This document shows, one piece after another, positions 53,777 to 61,298 of a DNA stretch of 64,000 nucleotides (position 1 is the first letter of the stretch; each line of letters begins with the position of its first letter). The stretch spans positions 110,610 through 174,609 of the forward strand of contig JAWSUE010000005.1 of assembly GCA_033549065.1 (NCBI GenBank). The letters run 5' to 3'. Source of the stretch: Bacillota bacterium (GTDB lineage Bacteria; Bacillota; Dethiobacteria; DTU022). The position numbers and the translations under genes are program-made. Under the pieces are notes generated by a model, which saw only the letters and a program-made list of their open reading frames with translations, made no database searches and had not been told where the DNA came from.

Positions 53777-54190
53777 ATGAGTAGATTGGAAAGTGCCAGG
53801 GAGAAAAAGAAAAAACAAAAGGTACTAAAGAGGCAAATACTGCTCTTCTTTATTGTGCTTGCATTAATCCTCAGTGTTCTTGCGTTTACTTACCGAGACC
53901 AAATTTTCAACCTGAACAGACAACCAGCTGCTGATCTTATCGATATGGAGAGATCTGTTGCTGTCTTAGATATATTCGACTTGACTTATGTCTGGATATT
54001 TCTGAAAGATGGAGTTGACGCCGGCTCTGTTACAGCAAATGGGGAAAATCTTGCCTACAATGGCCTGTATGATCGGTGGGAAACCGTTTTCAGCGATTAT
54101 CGGGAAGGAGATACAATCATACTGGTAATTACCGATAAAAATGATGAAAGCAGAATACAGGAAGTTGAAATTATTATCCGCAAGCTCTAG
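53777..54190 (+). CDS. Unknown protein with one membrane segment
   Basis: 137 residues; I do not recognise a family. A strongly basic, probably coiled N-terminus (to about 20) precedes a single hydrophobic segment (about 21-41), so the remaining part is probably outside the cell. The exported part is short and beta-like (SVAVLDIFDLTYVWIFLKDG, DTIILVITDKND). It has its own consensus promoter and is followed by a terminator, so it appears to be a separate unit from the two secreted paralogues downstream. Confidence 0.7.
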   Translation: MSRLESAREKKKKQKVLKRQILLFFIVLALILSVLAFTYRDQIFNLNRQPAADLIDMERSVAVLDIFDLTYVWIFLKDGVDAGSVTANGENLAYNGLYDRWETVFSDYREGDTIILVITDKNDESRIQEVEIIIRKL

Positions 54191-54206
54191 AAATTACTGG
54201 TTTATC

Positions 54207-54236
54207 GACGGTTTATAAGAGAAGCCGTCTGTTTTT
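54207..54236 (+). terminator. Short intrinsic terminator
   Basis: GACGG (54207-54211) pairs with CCGTC (54225-54229), followed by TGTTTTT. The stem is only about five base pairs, so termination may be partial. Two near-identical TTTTTATAAAA stretches follow at 54232-54258. Confidence 0.5.
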
Positions 54237-54321
54237 ATAAAAATTGTATTTTTATAAAAGGGAGGGGTAGTGGAGTATATATATAGCCTTTTGAAAATAT
54301 TAAAGAAGGGAGAAAAGTATT

Positions 54322-55011
54322 ATGCTTTATTTCAAAAAGTATGCCAGCGTTGTCATTTTTATAGTTGTACTCCTTTTTCTTTTCTCCGCAACAGCATTTG
54401 CAGCAGACTCAGATCCCAAGTATGTCCTTTTTCAGCGGTCTGATTTAAAGTATATAATTGTTGATTATGAACAGGCAGTTTTCGATGCTACGCAACCGCT
54501 GGGGGATAAACTTTATAATGCTGCGGTTGAAGGTATTCAGGATGCGCTTTCAAACCACAGGAAAGTATACGTGGAGACAAAGGGCGGAACAAAAATTGAT
54601 TACAGTAAAGCAGTTGATGACGGACTGACATTTCAGCAGGCTTTGAGCAATTCAGCATATCATGTGTCGGCAATGCCTCAGCCTTCCTATGAAATGTACA
54701 TGGATGGAATCAGGGTGGCACTGAGGGCTCCCATTCCGCTTGAATTTCCTGAATGGATGACTGTTACTGAACCCTGGTCGGAAATAGCAAATTGTTTCTT
54801 TGTAAATGTCACGATTGATGAAACCAGGCTGGGAGAAGCGTACCTGGGTAGAACGCTCGATAACATTGATGCTGTTACGGTGAAAAGCATACCGGCTGTC
54901 CGCGGCGGAGAGAATAACAACATCTGGCGGGTAAAAATCATTGGTACTGTCCAACCGAACATTAAACCTGCTGATGTCAGGGTAATGCTTGATGGTTCCT
55001 GGCTCTGGTAA
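54322..55011 (+). CDS. Unknown secreted protein, paralogue 1
   Basis: 229 residues with a clear signal peptide (hydrophobic 9-22, cleavage likely after AFA at 27). The mature part carries two copies of a short unit: VDYEQAV at 47-53 and IDYSKAV at 92-98, the second followed by DDGLTFQQAL. The same layout occurs in the next gene, so the two are tandem duplicates. I recognise no enzyme or binding family. ATG 54322 follows AAGGGAG. Predicted exported, no membrane anchor. Confidence 0.72.
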   Translation: MLYFKKYASVVIFIVVLLFLFSATAFAADSDPKYVLFQRSDLKYIIVDYEQAVFDATQPLGDKLYNAAVEGIQDALSNHRKVYVETKGGTKIDYSKAVDDGLTFQQALSNSAYHVSAMPQPSYEMYMDGIRVALRAPIPLEFPEWMTVTEPWSEIANCFFVNVTIDETRLGEAYLGRTLDNIDAVTVKSIPAVRGGENNNIWRVKIIGTVQPNIKPADVRVMLDGSWLW

Positions 55012-55061
55012 TACCTGTTTACGGTAATTTGGATGATGAATATACCGGGGAGGTGATAAAT

Positions 55062-55793
55062 GTGAGAAAATATTTTAAAGCAATCGGTTTGCTTTTTGCT
55101 GCAGCATTTCTGATTCTTTGCCTGTCCGGCACGGTATTTGCAGCAAGCTATATTGTAACTGATGTATATTACGAGAATGCCGGAGGAGATATAGTAAGGA
55201 TCGATTATTCTAAAGCGGTTGAAGATACTGCCCCATATCCCACCCCTGATTATACTCTCTACAACGCAACAGTGGCTAAAATAAGGGAAGCCCTGGAAAA
55301 CTTCCGCGATGTTTGGGTTATTGTGCTTATTCAGGGTGATACAGATCCGGTCATGATTCATTATAGTGAAGCGCTGAAAAACGGACTGACCTTGAAGCAG
55401 GCTGTTGATGATCCAGATCAGGCTTATTTCCTTGAAGATGAAGAATGGCCTGAGTATACCATGGAACTGGTTGTGGATGGTGGCGTGGCTGTTGAAAAAC
55501 CGTCCGGAGATCTTTACTGGTTAAAAGACCTTTATATCGTACCCGATGAGATCGGCAAACAGTGGCTAATCTATGCTATATTGGATGCAGATAATTTGCC
55601 GGGTAATTACTCACTAAACGATGTTGATGCAGTAATGATCAAGGGTGAGGCGGCAAGCCAGGATCCTGATTTGCCGGAAAGATGGCAGCTGCGCATTGAA
55701 AAAGATCCCGATCAATTCTGGGAAACTGTCACCGTTAATACCGGAGAAGTTGTCTTGGTAATCGGCGGTCAGGAGTATTATCTCGGAAGCTGA
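55062..55793 (+). CDS. Unknown secreted protein, paralogue 2
   Basis: About 243 residues with a signal peptide (cleavage likely after VFA at about 27). It parallels the preceding protein: IDYSKAV at 47-53 and IHYSEAL at 99-105, the latter followed by KNGLTLKQAV, and LYNATVAKIREALENFRDVWV matches LYNAAVEGIQDALSNHRKVYV of paralogue 1. GTG 55062 follows GGGGAGGTG by seven bases, a better start than the ATG at 55029. Fifty bases separate it from its partner. Function unknown. Confidence 0.72.
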   Translation: MRKYFKAIGLLFAAAFLILCLSGTVFAASYIVTDVYYENAGGDIVRIDYSKAVEDTAPYPTPDYTLYNATVAKIREALENFRDVWVIVLIQGDTDPVMIHYSEALKNGLTLKQAVDDPDQAYFLEDEEWPEYTMELVVDGGVAVEKPSGDLYWLKDLYIVPDEIGKQWLIYAILDADNLPGNYSLNDVDAVMIKGEAASQDPDLPERWQLRIEKDPDQFWETVTVNTGEVVLVIGGQEYYLGS

Positions 55794-55817
55794 TAATAAT
55801 TTAACATACATGGATCC

Positions 55818-55860
55818 GGAAAAGTGGTGTTCCGTGAAGATGGGGCGCCACTTTTATATT
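55818..55860. terminator. Intrinsic terminator after the secreted paralogues
   Basis: AAAAGTGGTG (55820-55829) pairs with CGCCACTTTT (55846-55855), allowing one wobble, followed by ATATTATTT. It also overlaps the stop codon of the minus-strand nitroreductase remnant. Confidence 0.65.
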
Positions 55861-56075
55861 ATTTCTCCGATGGCTGCCATATAAACTGCAGTTTCGTTGA
55901 CACCGTCAACATCGATTATAAGGTTTACTTCATCGTCAAAGAATGCCCCTACCTGGCATGAACCAAGCCCGCAGGAGACTGCAGCCAGGGCAGCATTTTG
56001 GCCGATATGCCCCGCATCAAGATAGATATAACGGCAAGCGCGCTGATCATATCTGATATTTTTGCAGGAGTTTGA
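55854..56075 (-). pseudogene. C-terminal remnant of a nitroreductase/SagB-type oxidoreductase
   Basis: The minus strand reads open for 73 codons to a TAA at 55854-55856, and its product is a typical nitroreductase-fold C-terminus: YIYLDAGHIGQNAALAAVSC, then GLGSCQVGAFFDDEVN and a closing VYMAAIGEI. There is no start codon, ribosome-binding site or N-terminal half; the frame is closed upstream by a stop at 56076-56078 and the ridA gene follows. It is a decayed fragment left by deletion or rearrangement. The 5' border may mark a breakpoint. Confidence 0.78.
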
Positions 56076-56155
56076 TTAACTAAATGGAAATAATTAGACT
56101 ACACATCTTTGAAAGCATATTTAGACAAATTTCAGTCATTTGGGAGGCAGTTAAA

Positions 56156-56533
56156 ATGGAGAAAAAATGTATTGATATTGAAGGAATCAGTAAGGCCGGC
56201 CCCTATTCGCATGCTGTTGAAGTGGGGGAGATGCTGTTTCTTTCCGGCACTGTACCGGTTGATCCAAAAACCGGGGAAGCTGTCCGGGGTGACATTAAAC
56301 GAGCAACGGCAAGAGTTCTCGAAAACATCAAGATGATTCTCGAAGGTGCCGGCAGCAGTCTTGATAATGTGGTCAAAGCGGGTGTTTTTTTAACAGATAT
56401 GGCTGATTTCTCTGATATGAATGAAGTTTACAAAACCTACTTCACGTCTGAACAACCTGCCAGGACCTGTGTTGCTGTTAAGCAGCTTCCAGGAAACTTT
56501 GAAGTCGAGATGGATATCATTGCAATCAAATAA
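56156..56533 (+). CDS. ridA: RidA-family (YjgF) enamine/imine deaminase
   Basis: 125 residues of the RidA fold: KAGPYSHAVEVGEMLFLSG at the N-terminus, TARVLENIKMILEGAGSSLDNV, and the conserved Arg in PARTCVAVKQLPGNFEVEMD. It hydrolyses reactive enamines and imines from PLP enzymes to ketoacids, protecting other PLP enzymes. ATG 56156 follows GGGAGG by eight bases; the in-frame ATG at 56084 falls in the remnant region. Followed by the dehydratase-type gene. Confidence 0.92.
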   Translation: MEKKCIDIEGISKAGPYSHAVEVGEMLFLSGTVPVDPKTGEAVRGDIKRATARVLENIKMILEGAGSSLDNVVKAGVFLTDMADFSDMNEVYKTYFTSEQPARTCVAVKQLPGNFEVEMDIIAIK

Positions 56534-56576
56534 AGGTGCATTACAAGTTCTTACCGAAAGGAAGTGATTTCCGTTA

Positions 56577-58007
56577 ATGACCATAAAAAGTGCAGAAGAA
56601 TATAGGGAAAGAATGTACAGGTTGAATAAAAATATTTTCATGGGTGGAGAATGCATAGGCCGTGACGATCACCGGTTAAAGCCAGGTCTGGATTTGATCG
56701 CCGACAGTTTTGAGAAAGCAAATGATCCTTCCCTGAAAAGTTTAATAACAGCTGAGTCACACTTGACCGGGGAAAAGATCCACCGCCTGTGCCATATCCA
56801 CCAGAGTTCAGATGACCTTTTGAAAAAACAGGAGCTCACCAGGCAGTTATGCCGGAAAGCGGGGGGATGCATTCAGCGCTGCATGGGCATTGATGCCCTG
56901 AATGCCATATCGGTCGTTACAAAAGATTGCGATGATGCCTTTGGAACAGAATATTATCCCCGTTTTGTCGAATTTATGAAGTATTTTCAAGCCAATGATC
57001 TTGTTGGCAATTGCGCTCAATCTGATGTGAAAGGTGATAGATCCAAACGTCCTTTTGAGCAAAGCGACCCGGATCTCTATTTGCGGGTTATTGAAAAGAA
57101 AAAAGAAGGGATAGTTGTCCGGGGCTGTAAGGCACATAACTCGAATGCTCCTTTTTCGGATGAAATCGTAGCTGTTCCAACCCGCCTTATGACGGATAAA
57201 GATGCTGACTGGGCAGTAGCCTTTTCAATGCCGGCTGATACTCCCGGTATAAAACAGGTAGTCAGGATTACCACCCCCAGGGAGCGAAAGCAGATCAAAA
57301 CTAAAAATTTCTTTGGCCTTGCCGATTCAATGACTGTATTTGACGACGTCCTTGTCCCATGGGAAAGGGTATTCCTCTGCGGCGAAACATATTTTGCCAG
57401 CATACTGGCCATGCTCTTTGCAACCTACCACCGCCACAGCTATACAGGGTGTAAACCGGCAATGACTGACCTCATCCTTGGAGCATCAGCATTGGCCGCG
57501 GAATATAACGGCGTGGGTGATGCCTCACATGTTAAAGATAAACTCTCAGAACTGATTGCTACCGGAGAACTTGTTTATGCAGCCGGTATAGCTGCCTCGG
57601 TTAAATCAACTCCGGCCAACTCGGGAACCCACATCCCCAATATCATATATACTAATGTTGGGCGCTACCATGCCGGTGTAAAACTCTACCACGAATATGA
57701 AATTCTGGCTGACCTTGCCGGAGGCTTGCCGGCAACCCTGCCGTACGAAGATGAATTCTTTGCTGATGAGACTAGAGATCTGATGGAGAAATATATCAAG
57801 CGCAAAGATGGAGTATCTGCAGAAGATCAGCATCGACTGTTCCGCACCCTTTCCGACATGCTCTGCAGTGCCCATTCAGGTGTGGCCCAGGTCGGTGGTC
57901 TGCATGGTGGAGGTTCGCCGATTATGGAAAAGATTGCAATCCGTAATAATTATGATATTGATTCCTGCATCCGCCTGTTTAAAATGCACTGCGGAATAGA
58001 CTCCTGA
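56577..58007 (+). CDS. 4-hydroxybutyryl-CoA dehydratase-type flavin/[4Fe-4S] enzyme
   Basis: 476 residues of the HpaB/AbfD family. The four iron-sulfur ligands of 4-hydroxybutyryl-CoA dehydratase are preserved: Cys98 and Cys102 in CIQRC, His285 and Cys292 in YHRHSYTGC, the same spacings as AbfD Cys99/103 and His292/Cys299. Flavin-dependent 4-hydroxyphenylacetate hydroxylases lack these, so dehydratase or vinylacetyl-CoA-isomerase chemistry is more likely. The real substrate could differ, as several uncharacterised AbfD relatives exist. The next genes are a beta-lactamase-fold protein and an aminotransferase. Confidence 0.8.
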   Translation: MTIKSAEEYRERMYRLNKNIFMGGECIGRDDHRLKPGLDLIADSFEKANDPSLKSLITAESHLTGEKIHRLCHIHQSSDDLLKKQELTRQLCRKAGGCIQRCMGIDALNAISVVTKDCDDAFGTEYYPRFVEFMKYFQANDLVGNCAQSDVKGDRSKRPFEQSDPDLYLRVIEKKKEGIVVRGCKAHNSNAPFSDEIVAVPTRLMTDKDADWAVAFSMPADTPGIKQVVRITTPRERKQIKTKNFFGLADSMTVFDDVLVPWERVFLCGETYFASILAMLFATYHRHSYTGCKPAMTDLILGASALAAEYNGVGDASHVKDKLSELIATGELVYAAGIAASVKSTPANSGTHIPNIIYTNVGRYHAGVKLYHEYEILADLAGGLPATLPYEDEFFADETRDLMEKYIKRKDGVSAEDQHRLFRTLSDMLCSAHSGVAQVGGLHGGGSPIMEKIAIRNNYDIDSCIRLFKMHCGIDS

Positions 58008-58061
58008 TAAGACGAGTAAACTTGCTTGTGGAATTTAATTTTAGGGGGGTATAGTTAGGCC

Positions 58062-58958
58062 ATGGAGATGCTGTCTGATGAAAATAAATTTGGTTTAATC
58101 GACAGGGTTGAAATAACAGTTTTGATGGACGATTACGCCGGATTTGACAGCGCCATGATTGCTGTCCATGGCGCTTCATACCTGGTCGAAGTAACAGCCG
58201 GCAAACACACAAAAACCATCCTGTTTGATACCGGACAGTCAACCGATTCCTTACTGCATAATATGGCGCTGCTGAAGAAAGATATAAAAGCCATCGATTA
58301 TATCATACTCTCTCACTGTCACTATGATCATACAGGCGGGCTGCTTGGAACTCTGCAGGCAATTGGTAAAAAAAGTTTGCCCATAGTAGCTCACCCGGAT
58401 ATTTTCAGGCAATCTATTGCTCTTGATCCATGTTTGCGGTCCATCGGGTTCTACCCCGGTCATAACAGAAGTGCCTTGGAAGCTGCGGGTGGTGAACTTA
58501 TCCTTACAACTGATCCACTTAAAATAATGCCCGGGATTCTTACAACGGGAGAAATTACCAGGCGTGTTGAGTTTGAGAATCAGCCTACCCTGTCAACCTA
58601 CACATTAAATGAAGGCCAGTTAGTTCCCGATCTTTTAACAGATGATCTTTCCATGGTCTTATTATTTAACGACAGCATCGCGGTGCTCACCGGTTGTTCA
58701 CATGCCGGAATCATCAGCATAATTCAGACTGCCGTAAATATTACCGGTGTAGATCGGATTAAAGCTGTTATCGGTGGCTTTCATCTTCTTAGTGCGGATG
58801 CACCGAAAATTAAAACAACGGTGGAAAAAATGAAAGAGATCAATCCAGCTGAAATATTTACAGGACACTGCAGTGGACTTAAAGCGGAAGCTGCACTGCA
58901 GAATAGTTTTGGCAGTCGTTTTCATAAACTAAGTACCGGTCTTGAGATCAAACTATAG
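58062..58958 (+). CDS. Metallo-beta-lactamase-fold hydrolase
   Basis: 298 residues. The zinc motif LSHCHYDHTGGL (HxHxDH) is present, with later histidines in TGCSHAGIIS and GGFHLL. The length and the MDDYAGFDSAM opening resemble the group that includes methanopterin-synthesis-like RFA-P synthase homologues, common in anaerobes; the substrate is unknown. ATG 58062 or 58068 can start after a GGGGGG run. Confidence 0.8.
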   Translation: MEMLSDENKFGLIDRVEITVLMDDYAGFDSAMIAVHGASYLVEVTAGKHTKTILFDTGQSTDSLLHNMALLKKDIKAIDYIILSHCHYDHTGGLLGTLQAIGKKSLPIVAHPDIFRQSIALDPCLRSIGFYPGHNRSALEAAGGELILTTDPLKIMPGILTTGEITRRVEFENQPTLSTYTLNEGQLVPDLLTDDLSMVLLFNDSIAVLTGCSHAGIISIIQTAVNITGVDRIKAVIGGFHLLSADAPKIKTTVEKMKEINPAEIFTGHCSGLKAEAALQNSFGSRFHKLSTGLEIKL

Positions 58959-58977
58959 CAGAAAGAGGTTGTGACCT

Positions 58978-60252
58978 ATGAATTATGATGTAAATTATGT
59001 GCGAAACCAGTTTCCAGCCTTAGCCCTTAAAGTTAATGGCTATCCGGCAGCATATCTCGATGGACCGGGAGGCACACAGGTACCCCAGAGAGTAATCGAT
59101 GCTGTGGTTAATTATCTCGTAAAATGCAATGCCAACTCCGGAGGTTTTTTCAAAACCAGCATGGAAAGCGATAATATTATCAATAATGCCAGAGCAGCTT
59201 TGGCTGATTTTCTGGGGTCGGATCCCGATGAGATTGCCTTCGGGCAAAATACAACTAACCTGATGTACCAACTGGCTTTTGCCCTGGGCAGAAATCCGGG
59301 TAAAAGAAAGGAAATTATTATTACTGAAATTGATCATGAAGCAAACCGCGGGCCTTGGTTAGCTTTGGAAGAGAAAGGTTTTGTGGTCAGGGAGGTTAAG
59401 ATTAATCCTGAAAACTGCACGCTTGATATGGAAGATTATCGTTCTAAATTATCGGAGAACACCCTGGTTGCTGCATTCAATTATGCATCAAACGGTGTGG
59501 GTACTGTCAGCGATGTTAAAGAAATGGTCAGGTTGGCTCATGAAGCTGGAGCACTGGCCGTGGTTGATGCAGTCCACTATGCCCTGCATGGTCCGATCGA
59601 TGTGAAAGATTTAGGTGTAGATTTTCTGCTTTGCTCGGCATATAAGTTCTTTGGGCCGCACCTGGGAGTTCTCTACGGCAGGCGTGACCAGTTTGAGAAG
59701 CTCCCTGCATATAAACTGAGGGTTCAGTATGATAAAATTCCCTGCAAAATTGAAACGGGGACCTTAAACCATGAAGGGATTGCCGGGGCAGCGGAAGCAG
59801 TGGAGTTCATAGCTGATCTAGGCAATAAATTTGGTTCAATTCTGAATCCAGAACCTGCGGAGCTTTCTGCTAAGCAGAATAATCGCAGAGAAATGGTTAT
59901 CGCCGGCATGAAAGTTATGGAACAATACGAACAGCCTTTAGCCGGAAAATTGATCAATAATTTGTCGCAGGTAAATGGAGTCAAGGTATATGGACCACCT
60001 CAGGGTCACCCTCGAACTTCGACTGTATCTTTTTCTTTAAAAGGTTTAACTGCAGAAAAAATAGCAAAAGATTTAGGCGAAAAAGGGATATTTGTCTGGG
60101 ATGGTCATTTTTATGCTATCCGGTTGGTTGAAAGACTCGGCCTCATACCCCTTGGCGGTTTGGTCAGGATTGGTCTTTCACCTTACAATACTGAAGGTGA
60201 AATTGACCGCCTGGTAGACGAGGTGTATAAAATGGCAAAAGGTAGCTCCTGA
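58978..60252 (+). CDS. Class V aminotransferase (cysteine-desulfurase-like)
   Basis: PLP enzyme of 424 residues. YPAAYLDGPGGTQVPQRVIDA, EIAFGQNTTNLMYQLAFALG, AVVDAVHYALHGPIDV and the PLP lysine in SAYKFFGPHLGVLYG are visible. It matches the VC1184/TIGR01976-type branch, called cysteine-desulfurase-like but without an established reaction. The position next to RidA and NIF3-like genes suggests a PLP-dependent catabolic route. Nineteen bases after the preceding gene. Confidence 0.85.
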   Translation: MNYDVNYVRNQFPALALKVNGYPAAYLDGPGGTQVPQRVIDAVVNYLVKCNANSGGFFKTSMESDNIINNARAALADFLGSDPDEIAFGQNTTNLMYQLAFALGRNPGKRKEIIITEIDHEANRGPWLALEEKGFVVREVKINPENCTLDMEDYRSKLSENTLVAAFNYASNGVGTVSDVKEMVRLAHEAGALAVVDAVHYALHGPIDVKDLGVDFLLCSAYKFFGPHLGVLYGRRDQFEKLPAYKLRVQYDKIPCKIETGTLNHEGIAGAAEAVEFIADLGNKFGSILNPEPAELSAKQNNRREMVIAGMKVMEQYEQPLAGKLINNLSQVNGVKVYGPPQGHPRTSTVSFSLKGLTAEKIAKDLGEKGIFVWDGHFYAIRLVERLGLIPLGGLVRIGLSPYNTEGEIDRLVDEVYKMAKGSS

Positions 60253-60316
60253 GTCGTCATTATGATTCAGGCAGCTCTTGAATATGCAGATAAAGAATAG
60301 AGAGGAGAGGCTAAAC

Positions 60317-61270
60317 TTGAAGATTTGCGATATTTATGAATATGTTGTAAAAAAAGGAATCGAAAAAGATCCCAGGGAACCTGCAGGAGTAACTGCAGCC
60401 CTGGAAAAGGCAAGAAAAAAATATGAAGATCTGAAGGAAGCTGAAAAAAAGGAATTTGATCTTGAATCGCTTACCAATCCGTACAGCGATACGAGAATTC
60501 TTTGTGGAGATCCGGATGCAGAGGTAAAAAGAATGATGGTTGGAGTTGATATAGAGGTTGGTGAAGTCCTTCTGGCAGATCGACTGGCCGGGAAAGATAA
60601 ACAAATAGACTTGATAATGGCTCATCATCCTGAAGGTAAAGCACTGGCAGATCTCCATTATGTTATGCACCTGCAGGAAGACATTCTGGCTCGTTTTGGT
60701 GTCCCTATAAACGTTGCAGAATCAATTCTGTCATCACGAATCAGTGAAGTGAAAAGAGGTTTAATGCCGGTCAACCATAACCGGGCAATTGATGCTGCTA
60801 AAATTCTGGGGATTGCCATGATGTGTGCTCATACAGTTGCCGATAACCAGGTAACAGCTTTTTTACAGACCATGTTTGATCGGGAAAAACCTGATACTTT
60901 GATCGATGTTTTGAAGCTGCTGAAAGAAGTTCCCGAATATGCCGAAGCTGTAAAAAGCAGTGTAGGTCCGAATATTATCTTAGGCGCCAAGGAGAGACGG
61001 GCCGGTAAGGTTCTGGTTGATATGACCGGTGGGACCAGTGGGTCGGAAGATGCCTATGCCAAGCTGTCCCAGGCCGGGATAGGAACAATTGTAGGTATGC
61101 ACATGAGTGATAAACACCGTAAGCAGGCAGAAGAGAATCATATAAATGTTGTTATCGCTGGTCATATTGCCAGTGATTCACTGGGTATGAACCTTTTACT
61201 CGATGGACTGGAGAAGCAGGGCATTGATATTATACCCTGCTCAGGGTTAATCAGGCACAGCAGGAATTAA
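60317..61270 (+). CDS. NIF3-like protein of unknown function
   Basis: About 317 residues. An N-terminal helical, charged region (to about 65) precedes a NIF3/DUF34-like core with LIMAHHPEGKALADLHYVMH and VNHNRAIDAAKILGIAMMCAHT; the histidines resemble the di-metal site of NIF3 proteins. No substrate is known. TTG 60317 follows AGGAGAGG by six bases; the upstream in-frame ATG at 60278 gives a non-conserved extension. It ends just before the convergent ADP-forming synthetase. Confidence 0.72.
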   Translation: MKICDIYEYVVKKGIEKDPREPAGVTAALEKARKKYEDLKEAEKKEFDLESLTNPYSDTRILCGDPDAEVKRMMVGVDIEVGEVLLADRLAGKDKQIDLIMAHHPEGKALADLHYVMHLQEDILARFGVPINVAESILSSRISEVKRGLMPVNHNRAIDAAKILGIAMMCAHTVADNQVTAFLQTMFDREKPDTLIDVLKLLKEVPEYAEAVKSSVGPNIILGAKERRAGKVLVDMTGGTSGSEDAYAKLSQAGIGTIVGMHMSDKHRKQAEENHINVVIAGHIASDSLGMNLLLDGLEKQGIDIIPCSGLIRHSRN

Positions 61271-61298
61271 CCCTTGAGAAGTGATTATTTACTAAAAG

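Noticed and set aside
54687..55361. 224-codon minus-strand frame across the secreted paralogues
   Set aside because: It is antisense to two signal-peptide proteins with good ribosome-binding sites; composition is not protein-like.
56577..58007. 4-hydroxyphenylacetate 3-monooxygenase (HpaB)
   Set aside because: The four iron-sulfur ligands of the dehydratase branch are preserved and the setting is anaerobic.
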